Shown here piece by piece: positions 21,629 to 32,101 of a stretch of DNA of 64,000 bases (positions are counted from its first letter, which is position 1; every line of letters begins with the position of its first letter). The notes beneath the pieces were generated by a model. That model did not search any database and had not been told where the DNA came from. It saw nothing but the letters and a program-made list of their open reading frames with translations. The stretch is from positions 299,350 to 363,349 of the forward strand of contig JBBHKE010002609.1 of NCBI GenBank assembly GCA_037447655.1, read 5' to 3'. Position numbers and translations under genes: made by a program. This stretch comes from Zygnema cylindricum (lineage: Eukaryota > Streptophyta > Zygnematophyceae > Zygnematales > Zygnemataceae).

Positions 21629-22156
21629 TTAGTTTGCAGGGGAGCTGGGAAGGACAGCTGGCAGGTCGTGACATCGTTGGCAGAACCACGGTCTAGCTGG
21701 GATAGCGTGCAAAGGTGGAACCAAACACTCCATATGAAATCCCAAGTTGCAATAGTCACAAAGAAGCATTGATGTTTCTCCATCGGACAGCCGGCATAAC
21801 TGACACTCGAGGTCCTTCCTAATTGGCATCCGCCACAAGTCCATGCAATGGGAAAGATCGGGCAAGTAGCAAAGGGCACAATTCTTTGAATGCTCTCGTA
21901 AAGTTCGCGTGTTTGCCCCTTGTAGGCTCAATAATCCATTGAAATCGATTCTCGTAATCCTCAAAATGTGAGGTGAAACATCCGTGTTGAGGGTGTCAAA
22001 GGTTTGTCGTCGCAAACAAACATAATCTCCCATCGGGAAGGGTTTTTGTTGAGGACGGTAACTGCCACTGCGGGTTGTTGCGAACCGTAAGGAGTCGCGG
22101 TGTTGAGCAATCTGCAAATTTTCAAATGCCATTGGCATTTCCATAGCAAAGAGCAA
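21629..22156 (-). pseudogene. Ty3/gypsy integrase C-terminus fused to a PHD finger
   Basis: An open frame of 175 codons on the minus strand. Residues 43-100 (GDYVCLRRQTFDTL..., then VSPHILRITRI and LREHSKNCALCYLPDL) are the SH3-like C-terminal domain of a Ty3/gypsy integrase. Residues 118-162 form a complete PHD zinc finger with ligands C118, C121, C133, C136, H141, C144, C159 and C162 (spacing 2-11-2-4-2-14-2) and the typical WFCQRC end. PHD fingers usually read the histone H3 N-terminal tail. At this position, where chromoviruses carry a chromodomain, it would be expected to steer integration. The frame breaks between this part and the core upstream, and the ATG is internal, so this is the tail of a broken polyprotein. 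The PHD assignment is strong; the targeting role is inferred. Confidence 0.82.
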
Positions 22157-22960
22157 TGCTCGGTTAGTCAGTTATTCCAGAAAAAGAGCATCTGACATAA
22201 GAGGTAAACTAGTGGCTTTCTGTACATTTCTACCTAGCAATGGTTTTCGACCAAATAACACATAATAGGGGCTGATATTTACCAAACTCGCCTGTACAGA
22301 CATTCGATAACCCATGAAAATATACCCCAATGATTCATCCCACACGGTAATCTGTTTTTCTAGGCAATGGTTACGCAAAGCAGGCTTAAAGGTTTGGACA
22401 GCTCTCTCTGCCAAACCGTCTGCTTGAGGATGATCTGATCTCGACTTGTCCACCAGTGATCGATTAACGCCTCGTCAAGCATCTCCTGAAATTCGCCGCG
22501 GAACTCGGTTCCTTGGTCAGTAAGTACTTTTGCGGAGGCCCCGTATCGGAGGAGAACATGCTATTTGAAAGCCGCGGTGGTGAGTTTGGCGGTTTTTCTG
22601 TAGGAGAGCCACCACTTCCACCCATTTCCTGAAATTTTCGATCACAATGATAATGTGTTGTTTGCCCTCTAAAGAAATTGGAAAGGGACCTCCAAGGTCA
22701 CATGACCATCCGTAGAAGAGCCCTCAAATCGGCAGGGGTTGAAGGGTGGATTGCCGGTTTGAAAACAAGGTTCGTAGCCGGTCACATGTGCTGCATTCCT
22801 GCAACATAGCCGCCACATCAGCCTGCATGCCCGACCACCAATACCTTGCCTGTACCAAGCTTAAAGTCCATTTGGTTCCATAATGTCCGAGGTCGGTATC
22901 AATATGGTTGATAAGTGATTTCCGTCGGCTGACGAACTTGCCGATGACTTCCATCTGCAA
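22157..22960 (-). pseudogene. Ty3/gypsy integrase core and zinc domain, frameshifted
   Basis: 22724-22960 carries the HHCC zinc-binding region (LINHIDTDLGHYGTKWT, then CSTCDRLR) that binds element DNA ends. 22172-22453 carries the end of the catalytic core (DHPQADGLAERAVQTFK, with the catalytic Glu) and the segment SPYYVLFGRKPLL. The stretch between, with the two catalytic Asp, is present but out of frame. Order and orientation continue from RNase H at 23064 and lead into the PHD-tailed C-terminus. The integrase inserts cDNA into the host chromosome. This copy cannot be functional because of the shifts. Confidence 0.85.
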
Positions 22961-23063
22961 TAAGACGGATAAGTGAGACCCCCATCCACAAGTAGCTTTG
23001 GGCTCTCTTTCGCACGCGCTCCTCTTTCCTCGCTAGGGTGCCCGCTTGAAAAAATTGAGTTGA

Positions 23064-23616
23064 TTAAAATAGGATCAAATCCCTGTCCCGCCATGGATCG
23101 TGTTTGGTTATGTGGTATGTAAGTGCTAAAAAACTGTAGATCAGATGCGCTCCCGCCGATATGGAGGCAACTTCTTCGCGATCAAAATCCTGTTGTACAC
23201 CATCATCAATGGAGTTGGGCAAAGGGTTCCTGGAGAGCCCGTCGGCATTCAAGCTGAGGAGCCCGAGTTGATGAATGATTTCCATATCATATTCTTGTAA
23301 AATAAGAGCCCAACCGGCTAATTTGCCAAATAGTTTGTCATTGGTCATAAGCCAATGCAATGGTTGATAGCCAATAAAAAGGGTAAAAGGCTTGCCATAG
23401 AGATAATGTCGGGAGTGCACAATACCCCAAACAGCGGCAAGACATTCTCCCTCGTAACTACTGTAATTTGATTCCGCTTGATTGTTTCTACTGGCGTAGG
23501 CCCCCACATATTCCTCACTTGTGAGTTCGCGTTGAGTTAGGAAGGCAACAATACCGAGCTTACCAAAGTCGGTTTGTAGACAAAATGGTAATCTATGATT
23601 TGGGGGACGAAGGATG
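23064..23616 (-). pseudogene. Ty3/gypsy RNase H (copy 1)
   Basis: The frame contains GAYASRNNQAESNYSSYEGE, CLAAVWGIVHSRHYLYG, FTLFIGYQPLHWLM and LSLNADGLSRNP, typical of the RNase H plus connection domain that degrades RNA in RNA-DNA hybrids. In the canonical TDHQPL motif this copy has IGYQPL, so an active-site Asp is Gly. The part from 23149 upward is repeated nearly exactly at 31633-32101. At 23616 the domain is cut by a Copia LTR at the same base (after GGATG) as at 32101. Confidence 0.87.
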
Positions 23617-24200
23617 TGTTAGGATTAAGTACTGAGCACTCACTTAGCAACGAGATATTTTCGTAGCTAAAGAACCGACGACTAGCGACGAAGGAGTTTC
23701 GTCGCTGGATGTTATTTGAAGTGACGTAGTAAATTTGATTGTTTGTTTCGTTTCATGCAAGTACTATACTTTGTCGCTGGATGTTTTTTGAAGTGACGTA
23801 ATAAATTTGATTGTTTGTTTCGTTTCATGCAAGTACTATAGAAGTAACGTAGAAGTTGTTTGGTAGTTTTGGTTCACTTAAGTCTTGTTGTACCGCGTGA
23901 TTCAAGTTGATTCGTGGTTGACTTTTCTAGTCATACAGTGTAGTTCAAGTCGGTTCGTAATTTTCGGTCGTTTTTTTCGGCACGTTGACTCTTACGCGTT
24001 TTTAGTCGTGCACATATATATTCTTGTTATGACTTAGTATTAGATTATCTTTTGGAGGCGTAGCTTGTTAAGGAGGCGTAGAAAGGTCAAGAGTAAAAGG
24101 AAGGAAGAAAGGAGTTGTATTTGCATTGTGCTTAATATATTGAATGTTTTGGAGGAACACCATTGTTGTATGTGTATTTTATTTGGTTTATAATCTTTCA
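23617..24200 (+). repeat. 5' LTR of Copia A2 (duplicate, left copy)
   Basis: Starts TGTTAGGATTAAGTACTGAGC and ends ATAATCTTTCA. It includes two 72-bp direct units (from 23702 and 23774), as in the LTR at 32102. It is followed by TTAGTATCGGAGCACG, resembling a primer site for the 3' end of tRNA-iMet. Confidence 0.92.
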
Positions 24201-24238
24201 ATTAGTATCGGAGCACGTTACTGGCAACATTTGCTGGT

Positions 24239-24754
24239 ATGGCGGAGATTGGAAAATCCCTGGCGGAACCTAGTGGAGTAGCTAGTGGGGGAGTTAGTGG
24301 AGGAGGAGTTACAAGGACACAATATGATGAGTATGACGAATGGGGGGAGAACAAAATATATATGGACGAGGGAACGTTTGAACGCTTTCAAGAGTTTCTC
24401 AAAACACAAGAAAATGATGGAGATGGAGGAGTAAGTGGAGACTCACGCAACTCCAAGAAAATAAAGAAAAAGAAGGGAAAATCTAAACTTTATGAGGAAG
24501 AGGAGGAGAGCGAAGATGATGATTATAAAGTGTTTAATAAAACCATCGTCTTCACGGGATCCAACTATGCAATTTGGAAGAGATACATTCGAGGAGCATT
24601 CACACCGAAAAAACTTTGGGACATCGTTATCGGGGAAGAAACCCGACCGGATCCTTCCGTGGATCCAGCCGGAGCACATAAGTGGGACAAGAAAGATATG
24701 GCGGCCTCCACCGCACTTATACAAAGTTGTGCTAGTTGTATGCATGAACACCTT
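24239..24754 (+). pseudogene. Copia A2 gag, 5' fragment
   Basis: The first 172 codons of A2 gag, starting at the same ATG as the copy at 32725 and nearly identical to it (MAEIGKSLAEPSG, a Lys-rich then Glu/Asp-rich stretch at residues 60-90, and IWKRYIRGAFTPKKLWDIV). It stops abruptly at 24754, where unrelated sequence and then an LTR fragment begin. No pol follows, so this copy is dead. Confidence 0.88.
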
Positions 24755-24758
24755 CTAA

Positions 24759-24870
24759 TGAAACTCTAAGACCTCCATAAGTCCTCAGAGTGGACAGCTT
24801 CCAAGAAGCCTCTAGGATAACCCTCACCACTTTGTGTTTCTAAGAAAAACTGTTTTTTCAGCTGAGTTTC
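24759..24870 (-). repeat. Copia D-type LTR fragment
   Basis: TGAAACTCTAAGACCTCCATAAG, AGTGGACAGCTTCCAAGAAGCC and GGATAACCCTCACC match the LTR end at 63739-63830 and more distantly the LTRs of Copia D (54235, 59585). Homology fades at about 24870. It directly abuts the end of the 1.6-kb repeat. Confidence 0.75.
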
Positions 24871-27117
24871 GCAACCATCTTTGCAACACCCTCGTGAGGC
24901 GATTCGCTAAATAGAAATGAGATGCCTCATTTATCACAAACATTTCTTTTTTTCCAAATGAAGCAGACATCGAAAGGTCGGCAGTAAACGGCAACTAATT
25001 TTGATTGGGCTACTAAGATAATACCAAATGGATTTTTTGGGCTTTTGCAATCTTATCATGTTGTGTGTTGGACTCCTTCCGGAATTTTAAAACTTTAAAT
25101 TGAAATTGCTGTGAGTGTTGGTATCGGTAACGGCGACGCGCGATTTCGAGATTGCTATATCGAATATCGACTAGTGATCGCCGATATATATCGTGAGACC
25201 AACATAAATTATCATATATATAAGTATTTTAAAATTATATATTTTATTTTTTATATATTATGCTATTCTAGCCAAATGTCAAATTGTTAATCGCCGTCGC
25301 CGTGGATTTTCGCTCCGTGGACTTAATGTAGACCTTACGAAACGTAACCTACAAAAAGTACTAATCAAATTTAATGATTAATTATTTGGGGTATGGTTAC
25401 ACGAGGAGGTCTCTGAATAGTACTGGACAAGAAGATTTATGTATTTCATAGATAAGTCCGCGGCGCGATATACGGCGCAAATAGCTATACTACATCGGAC
25501 GATCAAACGGCTGGCGTTAATAAAATCGCATCTTTGCTTTGCACCGCATTATTTCTACCGGGCGTCGGGCCTTCCATGTTCGCACATTTTAGGTTATTTT
25601 AGGGGATTTTAGGTTTCAAAAACGCTGTGCATTTCCTTTATATTTCATGCGGGCGAAGAGATATTCCTCGTACTAGGTTTTTAGGGTACACTTTCATACA
25701 CTTTGTACATTTGTTTTAAATTTCCGTCTTTAAGATTTTAAGGATTTTTAAGATTCGCTTTCGCATAATTTTGTACATCACAGCAATAAATTTACCTAAT
25801 TATAATGACAAGTATGGAAAAAACCTAATACTACGTAGTTTAAGAAAAGTTGAAACCGATTTAATCGGACATCTATGTTTCAAGGCCTCGTGGTAATATC
25901 ACGATCTTTGTGAACAAGTTTACATCTGTTTTGATATGAGTGGTTCCGCGTAGCCACCACCAAATCTCAAAATCACCAATATCAGCCCACCTGGATGGAA
26001 AATCGTGATTTTGAGTATGACGTGCGGTACTTCACAAGTGTACTTGGCCAATATGCCTCGACTCTTCTTGTTCCATTTTTTTCCGGCAGATTTCCATATA
26101 CTTTGTCCCATAGTTCAAAAGTAGGCTTTTATGGTAGGCCTTCGTACGCACAAAACTCGAACAAAACTTCACAAGCGAGTATTTGGATGTGGCCGCGGCA
26201 CACTGGTAAGGCGGCCGAATCTGACGTAGATCAAGTCAGCCCGCCGCCGGACGAATTTTTTTTGCGAACTGACACGACGTAGGATGACATTCCGTGGGAA
26301 AAAAAACCGGGAAAATTCTCAAATAGCGTAGTTTATTCTATATTTTTCATTACTCTAATTAAGGCTATTTTCCAAGTACCGTAAAAAATGAAAGTACGTT
26401 GTCTCTTAAATAGAGTGGTGTACGGTCAGTGTCAGACCGTACATAAATGTACAATTTTAAGTTAAAAAGTACAATAAATTAGTTTTAGTAACCGCGGACG
26501 CATGAGAATGTGCGTTCTAAAAAGGGAAAAAAACCATGTCGTAAAAAATCCCGTTCACACATATTCGTCTGACAGCCCCGTTTCGACCGTGTGAACGCCA
26601 ACGGGGTTGGTCAGTAGGTTTTGGTAATTTTTTTGGCAGTGTGGTAATTTTTATTTTTTATCGTCCCATACTGCGTGGTTGGTCAATTTGAGGCTTTATT
26701 TAGTGTGGCCCTCAAAATTGCAGACCCTAATATGACAGATTGTCCTTTCGTAAGTTTTGTTATGGGCTTTTCATGTGATCTTCTTAAATCGCCTACTTTG
26801 ATCAAAGACCGTCCGATCGCCCAAATCAGACGGTTTAAATTAAAAGTCCCTGAAAACTCACAGAAATGTTTTTTTTTGTCCGATTTTTTTTCAAAATTTA
26901 GTCATGTCGTTTAATTCTCTATCGATCAATGTGCAACTCAACCCTGGTCCTATTTTATTTCATTTTGCGGCCAATACAATATGGGTCTTAAGGGCATATT
27001 GTATGTTTTGCGTACAATAGGCATATTGTATGGGCGTACGGACACCTACTTTTGAACTATGTTTTGTCCGAAGTCATAAGACTTTGAAAACGTGTAGGAT
27101 TTTTTTTTTTTTAGCTT
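24870..27117. other. spacer, no recognised gene
   Basis: Apart from the small CGATA-rich element at 25115-25206, nothing coding or structural was recognised. 26370-26470 (GTACGGTCAGTGTCAGACCGTAC and nearby) weakly resembles the arms of the palindromic element at 27453, so a diverged relative may lie here. Frames such as 25995-26282 have no known motif. Confidence 0.4.
25115..25206. repeat. CGATA-rich mini-element with short inverted ends
   Basis: Begins TGTTGGTATCGG and ends CGTGAGACCAACA, so the terminal TGTTGGT/ACCAACA can pair. The interior carries TATATCGAATATCG and CGCCGATATATATCG. The size suggests a miniature non-autonomous DNA transposon. No target duplication was confirmed. Confidence 0.4.
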
Positions 27118-27258
27118 CTATATATCGATGATACGATATATCGGCGATATATCGCGATAATTTGGAATTCGAAATATCGAAGCGATATATCGATTATCGG
27201 GTACCTGAAATTCGATATATATCGAATATCGTCAAACAGTCCTCGATACCCAACACTA
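27118..27258. repeat. CGATA-rich short interspersed segment
   Basis: A dense run of ATATCG/CGATAT motifs (TATATCGATGATACGATAT and similar) ending CGATACCCAACACTA. The end, read in reverse as TAGTGTTGGGTATCG, is of the type seen at hAT transposon ends. This is suggestive only. Confidence 0.4.
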
Positions 27259-27452
27259 GCTGTCAGCTTGGCGAATATCTTATGAGGACAACTGGACAAC
27301 AGTATCTACCAGGTTCGACAATTGTCGTAGGTGCAGGCGACGGTTGCCTTTTACGTGCCGTATGATAGTAAATATTTATATGCATCCTACATGATATCTT
27401 ACTAGAGCTGCAGATTGTATCGCAAAACTCGCCATACTTCCGATACACGACA

Positions 27453-28418
27453 CTACACCGCGAATCGTAATTAGAGTAAAGAAATAATTATAGGAAAAAA
27501 CGAAAAAATAATAATTAGAGTTATTAACTCTATTTTGGGTAATCAACCCTTTCAAAAAAAAAATTACTCTGATTTATCAATATCTCTAATTTGGGCATAA
27601 ATTTGGGCGCTGAATATATCTACTGTAAATAAAGTATTTTTATAGAATCTGACAAAACGTACAGTTTCACTTCATTATGACGTTTGCACTACGCGGTTTG
27701 TTAAAACGCAGTTACATGATAACGGTCTGTATTAAATCATTGTTTGTACTTTTTTACTTAATAAAGTACAATTTTGCACTGTCCGACACCGACCGTACGC
27801 CACGCTATTTTAAACGGCACTGTATTAGAGTTATTAACGCTCATTCAAAAAGTACCTTAAATAACGTAAAGTATAATTTCGAATAATGTACTCTGTTTAT
27901 GGTGATAGAGTCAAAATTTGGGGTGACAGAGATAGTGTATATTACTCTAATTCCGTCACCCCAAATTTTGACTCTATCACCATAAATAGCGTACATTATT
28001 CTAAGTTATTCTTTACGTTATTTAAGGTACTTTTTGAATGAGCGTTAATAACTTTAATACAGTGCCGTTTAAAATAGTGTTGCGTACGGTCGGTGTCTGA
28101 CCGTGCAAAATTGTACTTCATTAAGTAAAAAAATACAAACAATGATTTAATACAGGCCGTTATCATGTAACTTCGTTTTAACAATCCGCGTAGCGCAAAC
28201 GTCATAGTGACGATAAACTGTTTGTTTTGTCAGATTCTGTAAGAATACCTATTTGACTGTAGAGATATTCAGCGCGTCAAATTAGAATACTTGAATAAAT
28301 TAGAGTAAATTCCTTTTTGAAAAAGTTATATCACACAAATTAGAGTTCATAACTCTAATTTTTTTTTCTCTTTTTTTACTCTAATTTTTTATTACTCTAA
28401 TTACGATTCGCGGTGTAG
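27453..28418. mobile_element. 966-bp palindromic (fold-back) DNA element
   Basis: The two halves are inverted copies. CTACACCGCGAATCGTAATT at 27453 is mirrored by its complement ending at 28418, and the match continues through the arms to the centre near 27942. There GGTGATAGAGTCAAAATTTG faces its own complement across a short loop. Each arm contains the same 69-codon frame reading outward-in (27677-27886 plus, 27996-28205 minus; both start MTFALRGLLKRS), so the frame is a by-product of the symmetry. TA next to each CACCGCG end could be a TA target duplication as in Tc1/mariner-type MITEs. No transposase is present, so it would depend on one elsewhere. Which superfamily it belongs to is open. 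Confidence 0.8.
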
Positions 28419-29715
28419 TTCGAGTTATTTGTTGGATGTTTCGATTGTCAAATATAGACAATAATAACATTTTCCTAGTATTTGGTGGTGGTTAGTAATA
28501 CAAGTGTCAAATTTTGTATCATCATCACCAAATATCGTTTTTTTTGTTCCGGATCCGTCCTAAAAAACATTGGCCACTTTCCATGTTAAAATCCATACAT
28601 TGTCTCAATAGTGAGTGACCAATTTAAATGTTATGTTCTAATGCCACCTTTTTAATTTACTTGTAATAACTTCACGTGCGTTTTACATAGAATTTGAGGT
28701 GACTTTTATGTATGAATCCTCTCGTTTTCATATATACCATGAATTTCACTTTCGTCTCCAGTTGCACCCTAAAATGAATGCAACAACTTGTCAATTTTTA
28801 TTCCATTTCCATTTTATTTTTAACAACAATTTAAGTCAGGATGATACAAATGCTTAACTCAAATAAAAGACCTTGAAGTTTAAACTCCCTTTGCATTATT
28901 TTGTTTTCTTTACCCAACAACATATACCAATGTCACATGCAAGTTTGAACGTACATAGCTATATAGAAGACCGCAAATAAATGTTTGTCCCCTTCCCATG
29001 TGAAATGGTAAATGTTGTCGATTGGTCTTGAACTTTGTGGAGCTTGGAATTACTTGTTTATTTTGGGAAAATGGAGGAAATGGATTGGTCAATTGTCAAA
29101 ATAAGTGGCTTTCGGGTTAATCTTTTTCCTAGGGTGTGACGAAAGAGACATATTAGGGGTATACGAAGATTTTGATGTGGTGCTAACTTTTTTTTTTGAG
29201 AAAGACCGAGTTTTTTCCCTTTTATTGGGCAAAAATGCTATCTCAATACACTATGTTGATATGTTTTGTACCTTTTTTTGAAAAAATGGGGAAATGGGAT
29301 GGTGGAAAAAATAAAGTCACGACATGGCAGAAAAGAGAGGGGCGGTTTGTTGAGTAACTGAGCAAGTACGGCAGTGTGGTGAAAGCTTCCACGTCGACAA
29401 TGTGGCGTATAGACATTACGAAGTCACAAAAACTCTCTCAAATTGAAGCCGAGTGGAAGTTTCGCCTCATTTTGTGTACCACTTCATCTGTCACATGCTT
29501 CGTACACGTTCACGTAAATCACTTTTTGAACTTAACAATAAATTGCGTTACATCGGAATGCTCTGAAAGTATACGGCGAATCTTCGCAAAGAAACAAAGT
29601 AGCAAGACTAAGTTTCGACTACACGGGAAACTGCCCTAAGGTTTATAGGAAAACGAAAAAAAAAACTCTTTTCTTTGGCACATGAGGACATACCCTTAGG
29701 ATGTGCATTTCTCGT
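28419..29715. other. no recognised gene
   Basis: A+T-rich, apparently single-copy sequence within the window. Short frames (28910-29092 minus, 29376-29639 plus) lack motifs. No repeat match elsewhere in the window was noticed. Confidence 0.4.
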
Positions 29716-29719
29716 TCAG

Positions 29720-29938
29720 TTTAGTTGCTTTTCCCCGTTTCTTTCCCTTTCTCTCTCTCCTTTGCTTTCTCCCCACTTTGTCTCTCCCTCTCCCTCTCTC
29801 TGTCTCTCTCCCTCTGTCTCTCACCCTCTCTTTCTCTTCCCTCACTCTGTCCTTATCCCTCTGTTTATTTCCCTCTGTATCTATTCACTCTCTCTCTCCC
29901 TCTTTTCCTCTTCCCTCTCTCTCTCTCCCTTTCTTCTT
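29720..29938 (-). repeat. polypyrimidine tract
   Basis: A C/T-rich plus strand (TTTCCCTTTCTCTCTCTCC, CTCTCTCTGTCTCTCTCCC), i.e. polypurine on the minus strand. It is opposite in orientation to the tracts at 358-18895. The frames here are artefacts. Confidence 0.85.
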
Positions 29939-30015
29939 AGCTTGCCATGTGAGATAGAGATGGCTCGTTTTAAGCGGCAACAATCGTTTGTGGCGGCTGC
30001 CATCCGCAGACCACA

Positions 30016-30127
30016 GGTTGGCAGCTTTCGCATATCATAGACTTCTTGGTTCCTGAACCCTGAGGTTAAGGCAGGTTGGCAGCTTTCGCATGTCATAGAC
30101 TTCTTGGTTCCTGAACCCTGAGGTTGC
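30016..30127 (+). repeat. 58-bp tandem duplication
   Basis: GGTTGGCAGCTTTCGCATAT...CCCTGAGGTT at 30016-30073 is followed by a second copy from 30074 with one clear change (ATATC to ATGTC). No known element is attached. Confidence 0.85.
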
Positions 30128-30180
30128 TTGCATTTATCTTGCTAAGGCGCTTAAGCATATTAGTGGTGTTATTTAGTGAG

Positions 30181-30331
30181 AAAGCATTTCAATATCCTTT
30201 GACTTCTTTGTCAGCAGATTATAGAAGCTCTGACTCTAACCCTGACCTATATTTAAAAGGTCATTACTCATTAGATTCTCAAGTCTTGTTACTGTGGCTT
30301 AGGAGCTCGGAAAATCATGCAAGAAATTTTT
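30181..30331 (+). CDS. possible exon, unknown protein
   Basis: An open stretch of 50 codons between a possible acceptor (AGTGAG, 30180) and donor GTAAGC (30332). It reads KAFQYPLTSLSADYRSSDS, and later LYLKGHYSLDSQVLLLWLR. It is less biased than the surrounding A+T-rich DNA, but no domain is recognised and no partner exon was found. The acceptor lacks a good pyrimidine tract. This may well be chance. Confidence 0.2.
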
Positions 30332-30390
30332 GTAAGCACCTTTTTTTTTTTTTTTTTTTTAATAATTTTTTAGCAAATTTTTCTTTTTGT

Positions 30391-30423
<33 letters not shown>

Positions 30424-31632
30424 AGTTTTCAGCCAATTTTTCATTATGGCTATTTTTCTTCGAGTTGCAATTTGTAAGACTGTTTCATCTGATAAGGGTT
30501 TCAAACAATTTCTTTGAACCAAGTTGCTAGTCACTGATCATTTTTAGGACATAGTATCTCATTGTAAGTCAAGTTCTTTGTTTCAAACCATATAGGAATT
30601 AATGTGGATGAAACTAGATCAAGATACCCTGCCTATCGCTGTTAGATTTAGTAATACTGTTTCGATGCTTACATTTTTGACCCGGAACCATTAATTTGTG
30701 TTAGTAATACTATTTAGTTAAGTGGCCCATGATGAGCCACTTAGCGAAACATTCCTCATATTAAGAAGCTATATTGGGGAGAAAGAACTCAAGGGCAGTT
30801 CTGTCTCCTTTGGCCCTAGACTACATAGAGGTGTACTGGCTATTTTAACACTATGCTTCACTAATTTATACTTCCTGAACCACAAAAAAGCCTGACACAT
30901 ATACTTTGCCTAGAGACCTCTGTGGTTGAGCGAATGGCAACTTTCAAAAGTCAATTTGTAATGATTCATGCCCAAAAGTATAGTTTTGCAAGCGGACTGC
31001 ATGTCTCTGCAAATACTACTCCAAGTCCAGTGATCTAACATTGTCAGTGTAAGCTATTCCCTAATCCAACGAGCTATCAAACGCTTCAAATCGAGCTTTC
31101 TGGATTTCGCTACAGCCGATCAAACATCACTACCCTGACACATTTTGCTATCTGTGACCAACCATAACTTCCTAAAGAAATATCCACATGAACTAAACCA
31201 AAGCTGGTCCTGTTCATATTGGACGTCTAAAATCAGCTGTTGGATCCAAAGGATCGCTCCGCATTGTTTTCACAATACGCCTCTCCGTGGTGGTTGGTAT
31301 TTGTCATCTCGGGGTAGTAAGCTGTCGCGAGTTCTCTCCGGTTCTCCAACTGATTATGGACAGTGTCACCGCACAGTTAGGCATGACAGCTGCACTACAT
31401 GACACTAATGCAATTTACGGAGCGAATGGGATAACACGTACCCTCCCCCCCTCTCTCTCCCTCTCTCTCTCTCTCTCTCCCTCTCTCTCTCTCTCCATAT
31501 GGTCTACTTCACTGTTCGTAATGATTAGTGAAGATGTTATTAGTGTACACACAAGCCCTCTCAGTCTAACATTGCATATTTTTTTGGTGCTTTTTGTTTT
31601 GCCTTGTTTCCTCTCCTCTCCCACTCCACCTG
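30332..31632. other. poly-T runs, then unassigned sequence
   Basis: Two long T runs at about 30341-30360 and 30392-30419, then sequence without recognisable genes up to a CT microsatellite at 31441-31498. At 31633 the right copy of the 1.6-kb repeat starts abruptly. Confidence 0.4.
31441..31498 (+). repeat. CT microsatellite
   Basis: CCCCCCCTCTCTCTCCCTC followed by (CT)n with occasional CCC. Short, with no wider context. Confidence 0.8.
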
Positions 31633-32101
31633 CGCTCCCGCCGATATGGAGGCAACTTCTTCGCGATCAAAATCCTGTTGTACACCATCATCAATGGAGT
31701 TGGGCAAAGGGTTCCTGGAGAGCCCGTCGGCATTCAAGCTGAGGAGCCCGAGTTGATGAATGATTTCCATATCATATTCTTGTAAAATAAGAGCCCAACC
31801 GGCTAATTTGCCAAATAGTTTGTCATTGGTCATAAGCCAATGCAATGGTTGATAGCCAATAAAAAGGGTAAAAGGCTTGCCATAGAGATAATGTCGGGAG
31901 TGCACAATACCCCAAACAGCGGCAAGACATTCTCCCTCGTAACTACTGTAATTTGATTCCGCTTGATTGTTTCTACTGGCGTAGGCCCCCACATATTCCT
32001 CACCACTGAGTTCGCGTTGAGTTAGGAAGGCAACAATACCGAGCTTACCAAAGTCGGTTTGTAGACAAAATGGTAATCTATGATTTGGGGGTCGAAGGAT
32101 G
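31633..32101 (-). pseudogene. Ty3/gypsy RNase H (copy 2, truncated)
   Basis: Identical in protein to 23149-23507 (from the GAYASRNN start to the DFDREEVASISAGA region) and then truncated at 31633. Its 5' continuation, the reverse transcriptase, resumes at 37925 on the far side of Copia A2, which inserted here with GGATG duplicated (32097-32101 and 37925-37929). It carries the same IGYQPL change as copy 1. Confidence 0.88.

Larger units (their letters stand above)
23149..24754. repeat. 1.6-kb direct repeat, left copy
   Basis: Nearly identical to 31633-33240. It starts at GCGCTCCCGCCGATATGG inside gypsy RNase H, crosses the Copia A2 insertion junction and the whole 5' LTR, and ends inside A2 gag at ATGCATGAACACCTT. 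Only scattered single-base differences are seen by eye. Both copies share the same A2 insertion point and a 72-bp duplication in the LTR, so this is DNA-level duplication and not two insertions. Confidence 0.93.

Noticed and set aside
27677-28205. A conserved 69-residue gene present twice on opposite strands
   Set aside because: The two frames are the mirrored arms of one palindromic element, so their similarity reflects the inverted repeat and not selection on protein.
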